In this document: one piece after another, positions 54,367-63,829 of the stretch | How positions within the stretch are numbered: position 1 is the stretch's first letter | How the letters are laid out: every line of letters starts with the position of its first letter | NCBI GenBank assembly: GCA_965248935.1 | Contig: OZ252214.1 | Span: 1,488,001-1,552,000, forward strand | Direction of reading: 5' to 3' | Origin: G032773895 sp965248935 | Lineage (GTDB): Bacteria; Pseudomonadota; Gammaproteobacteria; Pseudomonadales; Cellvibrionaceae | Length of the DNA stretch: 64,000 nucleotides | Translations under genes and position numbers: made by a program | Notes under the pieces: generated by a model | What the model was told of the DNA's origin: nothing | The model's input: only the letters and a program-made list of their open reading frames with translations | Databases searched by the model: none

Positions 54367-55341
54367 ATGAGTGGGAATATAAGTTTTGCTTCTTTTAATT
54401 TATATAATTTTCAAGAAGCAGGGAAAAATGTTCACGGAGTCTTAGTTGAGGATGAATTATACGAAAAAAAACTGAAATGGACGCAATCGTCTCTTCCCAA
54501 GTTAGATGCTGACATCATTGCCTTTCAGGAACTTTGGTCCCCACAGTGTTTAATCAATGCATTTAATACCCAAGAGTTATCAAATTATTCATTAGAGTTT
54601 ATTCAAAACAAGTGGTACAACATCGCAGTCGCCGTTGCTATTCGTAGACCCTGGAAGGTAAAGAAAAAAAACATTATTAAAAACTTTCCTTTTGATAACT
54701 TAGTAACACTCGATGAAGAGTATGGTGCCAACGATGAAATTGAAGCAAAAGTAGAATACTTTTCTCGCTCAATTATTCATTTAACGCTTGAACACAGTGA
54801 TATTCCAAACGTACCAAATATTGACCTATTTGCTACGCATTTAAAATCCAAACTACCGACAATTGTGCAGATGGCTGAAAGCCTATATGAGGGTGCCGTT
54901 GGCAGTACAGTTTCAACCATCCGAAAAACAGCAGAAGCTGCGGCTTTAAGGTGTATCCTTACTGAAAAAATGAAAGGAACCAACAACCCGACTGTTGTTA
55001 TTGGCGATTTGAATGATGACCCTCGCAGCAATACCCTTGCATTGTTAACCGAGCAACCTCGATTAGGTGCCTATACAGGAGGAAGGGATGCCGAGCTGTA
55101 CAGTACTTTACAGTTAGAAAAATTAAAATCCTTTCGAGATGCATATTACACTCATGATTTTAACAACATAAAGAATGCTTTAGACCAAGTACTGGTTTCT
55201 GAAGAATTTTTTGAAAGTTCGAACGATGCAAAATGGAAGCATCAACAGACACAAATTTGGAATGATCACAAACAAGACAACCTCAAATACACGAATGATC
55301 ATGGAATTATAAAAGCTTCTTTCAAATATACTGGGAGCTAA
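54367..55341 (+). CDS. Endonuclease/exonuclease/phosphatase-fold protein
   Basis: The 324-residue protein matches the EEP (DNase I-like) fold: FASFNLYNF (metal site Asn), DIIAFQELW (metal Glu), FATHLKSK, VIGDLNDDPRSNT (catalytic Asp/Asn), LDQVLVS and NDHGIIKASF (catalytic His). No signal peptide is seen, so it is cytosolic. Substrate could be DNA, RNA or a phospholipid headgroup; sequence alone does not decide. A purine-rich ribosome site (GAGAGGAGAGG) precedes the ATG. Confidence 0.85.
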   Translation: MSGNISFASFNLYNFQEAGKNVHGVLVEDELYEKKLKWTQSSLPKLDADIIAFQELWSPQCLINAFNTQELSNYSLEFIQNKWYNIAVAVAIRRPWKVKKKNIIKNFPFDNLVTLDEEYGANDEIEAKVEYFSRSIIHLTLEHSDIPNVPNIDLFATHLKSKLPTIVQMAESLYEGAVGSTVSTIRKTAEAAALRCILTEKMKGTNNPTVVIGDLNDDPRSNTLALLTEQPRLGAYTGGRDAELYSTLQLEKLKSFRDAYYTHDFNNIKNALDQVLVSEEFFESSNDAKWKHQQTQIWNDHKQDNLKYTNDHGIIKASFKYTGS

Positions 55342-55352
55342 AATCGTTATTG

Positions 55353-55418
55353 GAGTCAGAGCTGTTGACCACATTCGGTAGAGTCCAGAAACTTATTTTG
55401 TGGTTTCAGCTCTCACTC
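55353..55418. other. Large imperfect hairpin between convergent genes
   Basis: GAGTCAGAGCTG...ACCACA pairs with TGTGGT...CAGCTCTCACTC across a 27-base loop. It sits between the ends of the EEP and VWA genes and may act as a two-way transcription barrier; no T run. Confidence 0.45.
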
Positions 55419-55433
55419 CCAGTTATTTTAAGC

Positions 55434-57539
55434 TTACATTTCAGCAGAAATTTTTGCCTTTCTAACAAGTTGGATAAACTCTGTTCGGTAACCAAATTCA
55501 TCAGCGCCTTTATTTTCTTGGGCTTGCTTAATAATGTCATCATAGGCCAAGCCATTAACAAATTTACTCCCTCTTAATAGTTCGGCAAAACCCGCAACGG
55601 CGATACTGAAATCAATCTCTGACTGGTATTCAATAGAATGAGCATTTCGAGAAATAGGAGTACTGATAAGTTTTGAGCTATGTTCATTGGGGAGTTTATA
55701 TCGAATTTTTAAAAAGCCATATTCGTTAGCAAGGTCTTCCGTATTTATTTTGGGGGAGGAGGATTTGGCATAACGGCTCTCGTCAATAAGCTGATTGTTT
55801 GATCCGACCGGAGTAATCTCATAAATAGCGGTAACGGTGTGACCGGACCCAATTTCCCCTGCGTCTACGGCATCATTGTTAAAATCTTCTTTTGCTAATG
55901 CGCGAGTTTCATAGCCCAGCAAGCGATATTCGGAAACGGTTTGTGGGTTAAATTCGACCTGAATTTTCACGTCCTTGGCAATCGGGAATAGAGAAGCGTG
56001 AACCTCATTAACCAATACTTTTTGAGCTTCACTGAGTGTATCTATATACGCTGCAACACCATTGCCATTCTGAGCTAAAGCCTGCATAAGTTGGTCTTGG
56101 TAGTTGCCATCGCCAAACCCTAATACAGAAAGAAATACACCAGATTGCCTTTTTCTTTCTACATAAGCTTTTAACTCATTGGTATCGTTAATACCTACAT
56201 TAAAATCGCCGTCGGTGGCCAAAATAATACGATTAACTGCTTCTTTATTAAAATTGGCTTCAGCCAACTGGTAAGCCAATTTTATGCCCTCAGCACCGGC
56301 GGTAGAACCTCCGGCTTGAAGTTTATTGAGTGCATTAATAATGACTTGTTTATTTTTAGCCTGTGTCGGTTCAAGAACGGTTCCCGCCGCGCCGGCATAA
56401 ACGGCAATGGCTACGGTATCTTCAGGCGCCAATTGGTTTAATAATAAGTTCATGGACTGCTTAACAAGAGGCAGCTTGTCCTGGCTTCTCATTGAACCGG
56501 AGACATCCAACAAGAAGACTAGGTTTACAGGCGGTTTCTTCTCAGGAATAACGTCATAACCTTTAATGCCTATGTGGACAAGTTTATTACCTTTCTTCCA
56601 TGGAGAATCTGTGATGGTGACATTTGACTGAAACGGTTGCTTTTTCGATTGAGGTAGAGGGTAATCGTAGTCAAAGTAATTCAGTAATTCTTCAAGGCGC
56701 ACCGCATTTTTGGATGGAAGTACCCCACGGTTTAATTGACGGCGAACAAAACTGTATGAGGCGGTATCCACATCGATAGAGAAGGTGGATACGGGTTCTT
56801 CAACGGTTTGTTTAATGCTATTTTGCTCAATGGTATCAAATTTATTCTGGCCTTCATTCCCTGGTGCTGGCAAAGGGTTTATTTCTTCATCGTAAAAAGT
56901 TTGGCTGATACTTGGTTTTCTTAAAGGGGCCGCATTGATTTTGGCAGGCAAAGCCTGTGAGCGCGCTAAAGTATATTTTTTCCCTTTTTCTTTAGGGGTT
57001 TTTGCGAGCGGAGCAGATGCAACTATTTCGAGGCGTTTGTCTGCCTTTCCAGAAAGGTTTTCGTTAGGCAAACGACGTGCAATATCCTCAGATGAAATAG
57101 AATCATTTATATCTGAAACAACGATCTCTTCTTCAAGTAAAGGTTCTTTTTCCAGTTCCTGTGTTAGGGAGGGTGTTGGGGAGGGTACCAAGACCGTGAG
57201 GTCTTGCTCCCGACCCAGCTGAATGCCGTTAAACAATATCACCCCGAATAAAACCGTACAGGCGGTGGCAACTCCCCCTAAAAACCACTTTTGACTCAAT
57301 AATTGCATCATGTTGCTCCCACTATTTCGTTTAGATTTGTCAGTAGGACGCAAAGAATGCGAGATTCCTTGGGAATGGATGTTATTTTTTTCTAGTTCAT
57401 GGGGATTTGTGGCTGCGGTTTCTGTCTGTACCGCCTTGAATTCCCCTAGAGCAAGCGCCATAGCTCGGGCTTTTGCCGATTCTCGAATTGGAGCATTGTC
57501 CATCTTATCAAATAGGTGTTTAAGATCATCTTCGCTCAT
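55434..57539 (-). CDS. Membrane-anchored VWA-domain protein (YfbK-like)
   Basis: The 701-residue protein has a cytosolic N-terminal part (1-80), one membrane span (about 86-104, FLGGVATACTVLFGVILF), a Pro/Glu-rich periplasmic linker, the segment YSFVRRQLNRGVLPSKNAVRLEELLNYFDYDYP, a VWA domain with MIDAS motif DVSGSM at about 345 and a C-terminal DUF3520-type region to EFGYRTEFIQLVRKA. MIDAS proteins bind ligands through a metal ion. The gene overlaps the ECF sigma gene by 4 bases. The cytosolic N-terminus is in the place of an anti-sigma factor, so it may control that sigma; this is inference. Confidence 0.87.
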   Translation of the reverse strand: MSEDDLKHLFDKMDNAPIRESAKARAMALALGEFKAVQTETAATNPHELEKNNIHSQGISHSLRPTDKSKRNSGSNMMQLLSQKWFLGGVATACTVLFGVILFNGIQLGREQDLTVLVPSPTPSLTQELEKEPLLEEEIVVSDINDSISSEDIARRLPNENLSGKADKRLEIVASAPLAKTPKEKGKKYTLARSQALPAKINAAPLRKPSISQTFYDEEINPLPAPGNEGQNKFDTIEQNSIKQTVEEPVSTFSIDVDTASYSFVRRQLNRGVLPSKNAVRLEELLNYFDYDYPLPQSKKQPFQSNVTITDSPWKKGNKLVHIGIKGYDVIPEKKPPVNLVFLLDVSGSMRSQDKLPLVKQSMNLLLNQLAPEDTVAIAVYAGAAGTVLEPTQAKNKQVIINALNKLQAGGSTAGAEGIKLAYQLAEANFNKEAVNRIILATDGDFNVGINDTNELKAYVERKRQSGVFLSVLGFGDGNYQDQLMQALAQNGNGVAAYIDTLSEAQKVLVNEVHASLFPIAKDVKIQVEFNPQTVSEYRLLGYETRALAKEDFNNDAVDAGEIGSGHTVTAIYEITPVGSNNQLIDESRYAKSSSPKINTEDLANEYGFLKIRYKLPNEHSSKLISTPISRNAHSIEYQSEIDFSIAVAGFAELLRGSKFVNGLAYDDIIKQAQENKGADEFGYRTEFIQLVRKAKISAEM

Positions 57540-58066
57540 GGTTGACTCCCCTCCTCTGCTGCCCAGAGGCCGAGTATTTTACGTATTTCGTGTATGCGCC
57601 AGGAGACGGTGCCCTCTTTCACACCAAGAATAGTTGCCGCTTCGCCGTGGGTTCGGCCTTCGGCAATAACAAGTAATAGTGTTTCTTTAAAGCCCTCACC
57701 CAGTGAACTTACTTTCACTAATATCTGACTTAAATAAATCGTATTTTCGTTTTCTTCTGTCACATCATTTTGTTCCTGCACTTCGTTAAAGTCACCACGA
57801 TGTTTTTCCTGACTTCTCTGCCAATCTTTTGCACAATTGATAACCAAGCGATAAAGCCAAGACGTAAAGGCAGACTCAAACCGAAACTGTTTGATGTTCC
57901 GAGCAAGCTTTATACAAGCCTGCTGAGTGACGTCCTCTGCATCAGGCAGATTACCACACCATTTATAGGCAAAGCGGTATATAACGCCATAGTACTCACC
58001 CAGAAGCTGTTCGAATGCAGCAGTATCACCTTGTTGGGCGCGACGTATAAGACCAGTATTATCCAT
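57536..58066 (-). CDS. ECF-type RNA polymerase sigma factor
   Basis: The 176-residue protein has region sigma-2 (AAFEQLLGEYYGVIYRFAYKWCGNLPDAEDVTQQACIKL, with FTSWLYRLVINCAKDW) and region sigma-4 (KETLLLVIAEGRTHGEAATILGVKEGTVSWRIHEIRKIL). It lacks regions 1 and 3 and is thus ECF. ATGA overlap with the VWA gene shows coupling. No Zn-finger anti-sigma gene is adjacent. Confidence 0.9.
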   Translation of the reverse strand: MDNTGLIRRAQQGDTAAFEQLLGEYYGVIYRFAYKWCGNLPDAEDVTQQACIKLARNIKQFRFESAFTSWLYRLVINCAKDWQRSQEKHRGDFNEVQEQNDVTEENENTIYLSQILVKVSSLGEGFKETLLLVIAEGRTHGEAATILGVKEGTVSWRIHEIRKILGLWAAEEGSQP

Positions 58067-58495
58067 AGAAAACAGTGCTTTTAATGATTAGACACAGTGA
58101 CGGCTAAAATCCTTGGGATAGTTTAACAGTTTTTATTTAGGATATTGAGCAAGCGTATTTACGAAGCCACCTATAAATCTAAACCTATACTAGAAACCGC
58201 AGTTGAATCACAAAAGTATACGCAAGCTTTTGACGCATCTTTTTCACGCTCAACTACACGCTCAACTATGGGTTCTAGGATAAAAATAGATCTATGGCGC
58301 TTAGAACAATATGTTGGGTCACCAACGACATCTAATTGCTTTTATTTTTATATTTCGTTATCTGGAGAATACTCAATGTATAAGATGTTCAAAAGTTAAA
58401 AAGGTGCAATAAATTTATTCAGAATATTTTCTCTACCAGCACGCCGTAGCTTAGCTAGACTATGGGCTAAACAAGTTGAATGAAGAGAGCCTTTA
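58067..58495. other. Intergenic stretch between the sigma gene and a hypothetical gene
   Basis: No credible gene. An 84-codon frame at 58145-58399 has low-complexity repeats (CGCTCAACTA-like) and no ribosome site. The sigma-gene promoter should be near 58080-58130. Confidence 0.35.
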
Positions 58496-58861
58496 ATGAT
58501 GGATGATACTTTACACGGAGCAAGCCCTTCCCCGGGTGACCCCGATGTATTTAGTCGTGGGGGACTTATGATGACATATAAGCTAATCCGTAACCAAGCT
58601 CCCCAATTGGCACTAGGCGTCCGAAACATCGCAAATGGCCAGCCGATTCCGAGCGACAATTCAATTGAAGGTAATATTCAAGCAGAGCATTATTTTGTAA
58701 CCTTAGATTCATTTCAAGTTAGAGGGATTATTGAGGCTCTTGTTAAGGTATCTAAAAGTAAAGACCCAGGAACTGGGATTATGGCTAAAACCTTGATTGA
58801 AGATTGGTTGGTGCTGGCGAGAAAAATGCTTTCAGAGTTGCCAGAAAACGAAAAGCCTTAG
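58496..58861 (+). CDS. Hypothetical protein
   Basis: A 121-residue soluble protein that I do not recognise. It starts MMDDTLHGASPSPGDPDVFSRGGL and has a helical C-terminal half, FQVRGIIEALVKVSKSKDPGTGIMAKTLIEDWLVLARKML. GAAGAGA lies 8 bases before the ATG; a second ATG follows directly. Balanced composition and a ribosome site favour a real gene. A shadow frame on the minus strand is less likely. Confidence 0.55.
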   Translation: MMDDTLHGASPSPGDPDVFSRGGLMMTYKLIRNQAPQLALGVRNIANGQPIPSDNSIEGNIQAEHYFVTLDSFQVRGIIEALVKVSKSKDPGTGIMAKTLIEDWLVLARKMLSELPENEKP

Positions 58862-59039
58862 AGAAACAGTTAGTAAAAATCGAAATAAAAAATACGTTTA
58901 ATCGAATCTTATTTTCCTTTATATTTTTAGCCCCCAATAGAAACTTTGTATTGAATAATATGGCAATCTAGCCTCAACTTATCATTTGCTTAATATAGAG
59001 CATATATTGAATTGACCGATTCAGCTTAAGGAAAACAGA

Positions 59040-60578
59040 ATGAGTAACCCCGTTGTTGCCAATAATAAACCAACCAAAGTGACCTTAATTAAAGGTGATG
59101 AATACTATTTCTGTACCTGTGGCCGATCAAACAAACAGCCTTTTTGCGATGGCTCTCATGCTGGCACTGAATTTAAACCTAAGCCTTTCAAAGCAGAAGA
59201 TGATGGCGATGCTTATCTTTGCGCCTGTAAACATACCGCTAACGCCCCTTTTTGTGATGGTACCCATAAACAGTTCTCTTCAAAAGAATTAGGCAAAGAG
59301 GGCCCTGGAATAAAAATCGATGCTACAGAGTCGCCTGTGGCAATACCTACACCAGAAGAGCCAACTGTCGCACTGATTCACGAGTTAGCAAAAGATGGTT
59401 TATCTAAATTTGGGCATCATGGCCCAATGACTTCCATGGGTGTTCCACGTAATACCTTACCCCACTGGGATGATATACAAATTATGGTTGCTCAAATGGC
59501 TTCCAAGCCTCTAATGGAGGAGCATTTCGTAGGCACAGATTTAATTATTGGCCCCGAAGCCAAAAAACCACTTCAATTAAACATTCCTTTGTTTGTTTCT
59601 GATATGAGTTTTGGCGCTCTTTCGGAGGAGGCCAAATTATCTTTGGCAAAAGGTGCTGAACTTGCAGGTACAGGAATTTGCTCGGGGGAAGGGGGAATGC
59701 TTGCAGAGGAGCAAGAATCCAACTCCCGTTATTTTTACGAATTAGCCAGTGCGGGTTTTGGCTATAAAGAAGACTTATTACCTAAGGTTCAGGCGTTCCA
59801 CTTTAAAGGTGGCCAGGGTGCAAAAACAGGAACTGGGGGGCACCTTCCAGGAAATAAAAATATAGGCAAAATCTCTATAGTGCGAGGAATAAGTGAAGGA
59901 GAACCTGCGGTATCGCCACCCACATTTAAAGACCTTTCTTCGCCTACGGATTTTAAAAAATTTGCTGACCGGGTAAGAGAAATCACCGGAGGCATTCCCG
60001 TAGGCTTTAAACTAAGCGCTAACCATATTGAAAGGGATATTCAGTTTGCCCTGGATGCCAGCGCAGATTACATTATCTTGGACGGTCGCGGCGGTGGTAC
60101 CGGCGCCGCACCAGAAATATTCAGAGACCATATTAGTGTTCCAACGATTCCCGCCTTGGCTCGCGCCAGAAGGTATCTGGACCAGCAAAACGCCAGTGGG
60201 CGAGTTACTCTTATTATCACAGGAGGCTTGCGCGTTCCTATCGACTTTGTAAAAGCGATGGCGCTTGGCGCTGACGGTATCGCATTATCGAATAGCGCTA
60301 TGCAAGCCATCGGCTGTGTGGCCGCGAGAATGTGTAATACAAATAACTGTCCGGCTGGTATTGCAACCCAAAAACCAGAGTTACGGAAAAGGTTGGATGT
60401 GCAGAAATCGTCGGAAAAACTGCATAACTTTTTCAATGCTTCTGTGGAGTTAATGCAGGTTATGGCAAGGGCTTGTGGCCATGATCACCTAAGTAAGTTT
60501 AACCATAATGATCTCGCTACTTGGTATCGTGATATGGCGTCGCTATCAGGCATAAAGTACTCGGGGTTCGATCTATAA
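59040..60578 (+). CDS. CDGSH iron-sulfur / glutamate synthase-like FMN protein fusion
   Basis: Residues 1-80 carry two CDGSH motifs: Cys25-x-Cys27...Cys36-DGS-His40 and Cys61-x-Cys63...Cys72-DGT-His76, each a site for a 2Fe-2S cluster. Residues 120-510 match the FMN-binding central domain of glutamate synthase (SDMSFGALSEEAKLSLAKGAELAGTGICSGEGG, HFKGGQGAKTGTGG, DGRGGGTGAAP, and CNTNNCPAGIATQ for a 3Fe-4S cluster). The glutaminase domain is missing, so it is not GltB but an orphan FMN/Fe-S oxidoreductase of unknown substrate. AAGGA precedes the ATG by 9 bases. Confidence 0.9.
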   Translation: MSNPVVANNKPTKVTLIKGDEYYFCTCGRSNKQPFCDGSHAGTEFKPKPFKAEDDGDAYLCACKHTANAPFCDGTHKQFSSKELGKEGPGIKIDATESPVAIPTPEEPTVALIHELAKDGLSKFGHHGPMTSMGVPRNTLPHWDDIQIMVAQMASKPLMEEHFVGTDLIIGPEAKKPLQLNIPLFVSDMSFGALSEEAKLSLAKGAELAGTGICSGEGGMLAEEQESNSRYFYELASAGFGYKEDLLPKVQAFHFKGGQGAKTGTGGHLPGNKNIGKISIVRGISEGEPAVSPPTFKDLSSPTDFKKFADRVREITGGIPVGFKLSANHIERDIQFALDASADYIILDGRGGGTGAAPEIFRDHISVPTIPALARARRYLDQQNASGRVTLIITGGLRVPIDFVKAMALGADGIALSNSAMQAIGCVAARMCNTNNCPAGIATQKPELRKRLDVQKSSEKLHNFFNASVELMQVMARACGHDHLSKFNHNDLATWYRDMASLSGIKYSGFDL

Positions 60579-60626
60579 ATACTTAAGCACCAAAATCGGT
60601 ATGTCAGTATAAAAAGAGGTAGCAGG

Positions 60627-61223
60627 TTATCCTTTCTCTTCAAATAGATGGCCTAGCTTGCCTTTTTTTGTGGAAAGATAGTGGCTATTGTGGGGGTTTC
60701 GACCTGTTTCATGTTGGATTCGCTCAACAACATCAATGCCAAATTCTTTTAATGCCTTAACCTTCTTAGGGTTATTGGTCATGATTTTCACTCGTTTAAT
60801 GCCTAGCTGCTCCAACATAGGAACAAGTATGGAGTAGTCTCGCATGTCCGCGCCAAACCCCAACTGCTCATTGGCTTCCACTGTATCAGCACCTTGATCT
60901 TGCAGGTTGTAGGCTCGAATCTTATTTAACAGACCAATGCCGCGCCCCTCCTGGCGGAGGTAGAAAATAGCGCCTCGCCCTTCCAAAGCAATTTTATGCA
61001 TGGCCGATTGAAGCTGAGCGCCACAGTCGCAACGTAAAGAGAATAGCGCATCCCCTGTCAAGCATTCAGAGTGAACTCTGATTAAAACAGGGTCATCCGA
61101 TTTCAAATTACCCATGGTGAGTACAAGATGCTCTTTTTCAGAACCATCATCAGCAAAACCATGCATTTCAAAACTACCCCAGGGAGTGGGTAATTTTGAA
61201 GATTCGACGTACTTTATCGCCAC
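60627..61223 (-). CDS. ribA: GTP cyclohydrolase II
   Basis: The 198-residue enzyme opens GTP in the first step of riboflavin synthesis. It has the Zn site Cys54, Cys65 and Cys67 in CLTGDALFSLRCDCG, then YLRQEGRGIGLLNKIRAYNLQDQGADTVEAN and YSILVPMLEQLGIKRVKIMTNNPKKVKAL. Length and motifs are those of stand-alone RibA. It shares its strand with the ribH-nusB-thiL-pgpA run and lies 15 bases after the protease gene. Confidence 0.95.
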   Translation of the reverse strand: MAIKYVESSKLPTPWGSFEMHGFADDGSEKEHLVLTMGNLKSDDPVLIRVHSECLTGDALFSLRCDCGAQLQSAMHKIALEGRGAIFYLRQEGRGIGLLNKIRAYNLQDQGADTVEANEQLGFGADMRDYSILVPMLEQLGIKRVKIMTNNPKKVKALKEFGIDVVERIQHETGRNPHNSHYLSTKKGKLGHLFEEKG

Positions 61224-61238
61224 TGACTTAGAACCCTT

Positions 61239-61898
61239 TTAAAATTTGGCTTGCAGTATCATCACACCGTTATTAATTTGCAAGTCTACTCTACTGAGAT
61301 AACTGTTTCCCAAAAGAATTTCTGAAGGATAACCCCCATCTACAACAAAACCAGACACATTATTCAGCTCAATCGTGCCAACAGACACACTTCTCAAGTT
61401 CACTTGATAAGCCTTGGCAAAGCCACTTGCTGTTTGCACTTGAATAGGCCGACCCTTTTTATAATTGATACCTAAAGACTTGGCTATTTCAGAATTCATC
61501 GCAATAGATGTCGCGCCGGTATCAACCATAAAGCTAACTGGGCGGCTATTTATTCGCCCTGGAGAGCGGTAGTGACCACCTTTTCCACTCGCAATATGCG
61601 TTTTTTCTGTCTTAGGCTTGGTAAACTGGCTGCCCACATTTTGTGAGATAAACAGTTTTTTAACTTCTCCGTTTACCTCTACCAAAGCAAACCGACTGTT
61701 GGACTCAAGTAAGCGCACACCATCTACTGCTCGGCTTCCCTTTCTCAATAGCCTTTGCTTACCATTAATGTAAACGTAAGCACTGTCCTTCAAAAGACCT
61801 TGAATCCTAATTTTTGGACTAATACGACTCTCTTGAGCTTCAATATTTGCCCCTAGACTTACCAATAACCACAGTAAGCTCAATGCAATCCTTCTCAT
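61239..61898 (-). CDS. Retropepsin-like aspartic protease, TIGR02281-type
   Basis: The 219-residue protein has a signal peptide (1-21, LSLLWLLVSLGANIEA) and a retropepsin-like domain with the active-site motif FMVDTGATSIAM (Asp126), then VDGGYPSEILLGNSYLSRVDLQI. A single-domain protease of this type should work as a dimer in the periplasm. The gene begins 4 bases after pgpA and ends 15 bases before ribA, so it is in the operon. Confidence 0.87.
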   Translation of the reverse strand: MRRIALSLLWLLVSLGANIEAQESRISPKIRIQGLLKDSAYVYINGKQRLLRKGSRAVDGVRLLESNSRFALVEVNGEVKKLFISQNVGSQFTKPKTEKTHIASGKGGHYRSPGRINSRPVSFMVDTGATSIAMNSEIAKSLGINYKKGRPIQVQTASGFAKAYQVNLRSVSVGTIELNNVSGFVVDGGYPSEILLGNSYLSRVDLQINNGVMILQAKF

Positions 61899-61902
61899 TA
61901 TT

Positions 61903-62403
61903 TTATACCCATTTAAAATACAGCAATCCGTGCAATACTAAACACCCCGCAATTCCTGCGAGTACGTCGTCTAGCATTACGCCTACTCCTCCATCCACTT
62001 TTTTATCTGCCCAAGAAATAGGCCAGGGTTTTACCATGTCGAAAAAGCGGAAGAGTACGAAACCTATACCGAGGAGTACCCAGTTAATTGTGCCATTATC
62101 CATAACAGGTACAGCGAACATCGTTATCCAAAAACCGGAAAATTCGTCCCACACAATACCTTTATGGTCATGTACACCTAGTTTCTCACATGCATATCCG
62201 CATAAATAAATGCCTACGATAACGGATAGTAGCGTTATCGATAGATACACCCACAGGTTAAGGTGAGCCATGGCTAAAAAGGGAAGTATTGAAACCGCCG
62301 TTCCCATAGTGCCAGGCACAATAGGAGACAGGCCGGAGCCAAACCCAAAGGCCAAATTCAGCCTTAGGTCAGTAAAAACGGTTTTAAACCCAGTATCAGC
62401 CAA
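61903..62403 (-). CDS. pgpA: Phosphatidylglycerophosphatase A
   Basis: Inner-membrane enzyme that dephosphorylates phosphatidylglycerol phosphate. FGSGLSPIVPGTMGT near the N-terminus, HDHKGIVWDEFSGFWI and DMVKPWPISWADKKVDGGVGVMLDDVLAG are the PgpA motifs, with several membrane helices between. A longer frame opens at 62490 within thiL, but TTG at 62403 overlaps the thiL stop (TTGGCTGA), has AAGGA 10 bases upstream and gives about 166 residues, the usual length, so it is preferred. Confidence 0.92.
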   Translation of the reverse strand: MADTGFKTVFTDLRLNLAFGFGSGLSPIVPGTMGTAVSILPFLAMAHLNLWVYLSITLLSVIVGIYLCGYACEKLGVHDHKGIVWDEFSGFWITMFAVPVMDNGTINWVLLGIGFVLFRFFDMVKPWPISWADKKVDGGVGVMLDDVLAGIAGCLVLHGLLYFKWV

Positions 62404-63358
62404 AGTGGTTGTATCCTTGGTCTTCAATGTTGAGAGCTTGAGACCCAGCAAAGACTTGCACCCCCGCCCCCGTAACAATTTCACCCACACAAGTCACTCG
62501 TATACCCTCGCTTGCAGCAAGCTCGGATAGTGTGTTTTGATTGACTTGAGGAACGGTAAAACAGAGTTGGTAGTCATCACCACCGTTCAACATCCATTTA
62601 TATATGCGTTCAGCGGAGAGAATTTTGTCAAGCTGGGGCGCTTTAGGCAACAAGTTTTGATCAACTTTTGACCCTTTATTGCTCGTTTTGCAAACATGTT
62701 CCAAGTCTGACAAAAAACCGTCAGAAATATCGATAGCTGAACTGGCCAATTCCGACAATATTTTGGCCAACTTAAATTGGGGGGTAGGTCGATAGTACCT
62801 TTGATAAAGGTAAGCTTGGCACTCATCACTCAAGCTCGAAGGCTTATCTTTAATAACTAAGTGGAGGGCAGCAGCACCATCACCCAAGGAGCCGCTGACA
62901 TACACCCCATCCCCCACTTGCGCGCCACTGCGAAGAAGGGCGCAACGACGCTTCACTTTTCCAAATACCTGTAACGATATAGTCAAAGGGCCTTTTGTGG
63001 TGTCTCCGCCCACCAAAGGGCAGCGATGCTCATCTGCAACTGAAAATAACCCTCGGCTAAACCCATCCAACCAGCACTCATCCAAGCAAGGCAGGGTAAT
63101 CGCTAATGTAAACGCTATTGGCTCCGCCCCCATAGCCGCCAGATCACTCAAGGCAATACAAAGCGCACGAGTGCCAATATCATAAGCCGGAGCCTGCGCG
63201 GGGAAATGCACATCCGCAACCAGGGTATCGACTGAAGTAGCGAGTTGAAAGCCATCCGGTAACTCCAACAAAGCACAATCATCTCCCACCCCAAGAGGGG
63301 CGTACTCGGTATTGGGTGAATGAGAGAAGAAACGCTCAATAAGAGAGAACTCATCCAT
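62396..63358 (-). CDS. thiL: Thiamine-monophosphate kinase
   Basis: Phosphorylates thiamine monophosphate to the pyrophosphate cofactor. The 320-residue protein starts MDEFSLIERFFSH and has GVGDDCALLELPDGFQLATSVDTLV, ALSDLAAMGAEPIAFTLAI, LVGGDTTKGPLTISLQVFG, SGSLGDGAAAL, AIDISDGFLSDLEHV and LNGGDDYQLCFTV: the AIR-synthase-like fold and Mg/ATP sites of ThiL. It overlaps pgpA by 8 bases and is 6 bases after nusB. Confidence 0.96.
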   Translation of the reverse strand: MDEFSLIERFFSHSPNTEYAPLGVGDDCALLELPDGFQLATSVDTLVADVHFPAQAPAYDIGTRALCIALSDLAAMGAEPIAFTLAITLPCLDECWLDGFSRGLFSVADEHRCPLVGGDTTKGPLTISLQVFGKVKRRCALLRSGAQVGDGVYVSGSLGDGAAALHLVIKDKPSSLSDECQAYLYQRYYRPTPQFKLAKILSELASSAIDISDGFLSDLEHVCKTSNKGSKVDQNLLPKAPQLDKILSAERIYKWMLNGGDDYQLCFTVPQVNQNTLSELAASEGIRVTCVGEIVTGAGVQVFAGSQALNIEDQGYNHFG

Positions 63359-63364
63359 AGGGGG

Positions 63365-63805
63365 TTATTTCTTCTCGTTTACTTCCGCTGTGCGTAATTC
63401 GGTAGCCGTTTTGTCCAAGACACCGTTAATAAATTTGTAGCTGTCTTCTGCACCAAATTTTTTCGCCAGATTTAACGATTCATTGATAACCACACGATAA
63501 GGCACATCAATACGATTTTTTAATTCAAAGCTGGATAAACGCAATAGCGCCAGAGTGACCGGGTCCAATTGATCAAGTGTCATATTTTTAAGATGAGGAA
63601 TGAAATACTCATCCAGCTCGGATTTTTGCGCAGCAACACCGTAGAACAATTCGTGAAAGTACCCCGTATCCACTTTTGTCATATCGTTATCCGCGTGGTA
63701 CTCCGCCTCAATAACATTAATGGGGTTACCTGTCATCTGCCATTGGTAAATCGCTTGCATGGCGTAGTGTCGCGCTCGACTGCGAGTTGCAGCAGTTAAT
63801 TTCAT
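63365..63805 (-). CDS. nusB: Transcription antitermination factor NusB
   Basis: The 146-residue protein starts RSRARHYAMQAIYQWQMTGN and ends YRVVINESLNLAKKFGAEDSYKFINGVLDK, the conserved NusB segments. NusB with NusE binds boxA RNA in rRNA antitermination. Its place between ribH and thiL is the standard gammaproteobacterial arrangement. Confidence 0.96.
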   Translation of the reverse strand: MKLTAATRSRARHYAMQAIYQWQMTGNPINVIEAEYHADNDMTKVDTGYFHELFYGVAAQKSELDEYFIPHLKNMTLDQLDPVTLALLRLSSFELKNRIDVPYRVVINESLNLAKKFGAEDSYKFINGVLDKTATELRTAEVNEKK

Positions 63806-63829
63806 AATATATGTCTTATTTAATCGATC

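Noticed and set aside
58396..58659. Minus-strand 87-codon frame opposite the hypothetical gene at 58496
   Set aside because: The plus-strand frame has a ribosome site and more natural composition.
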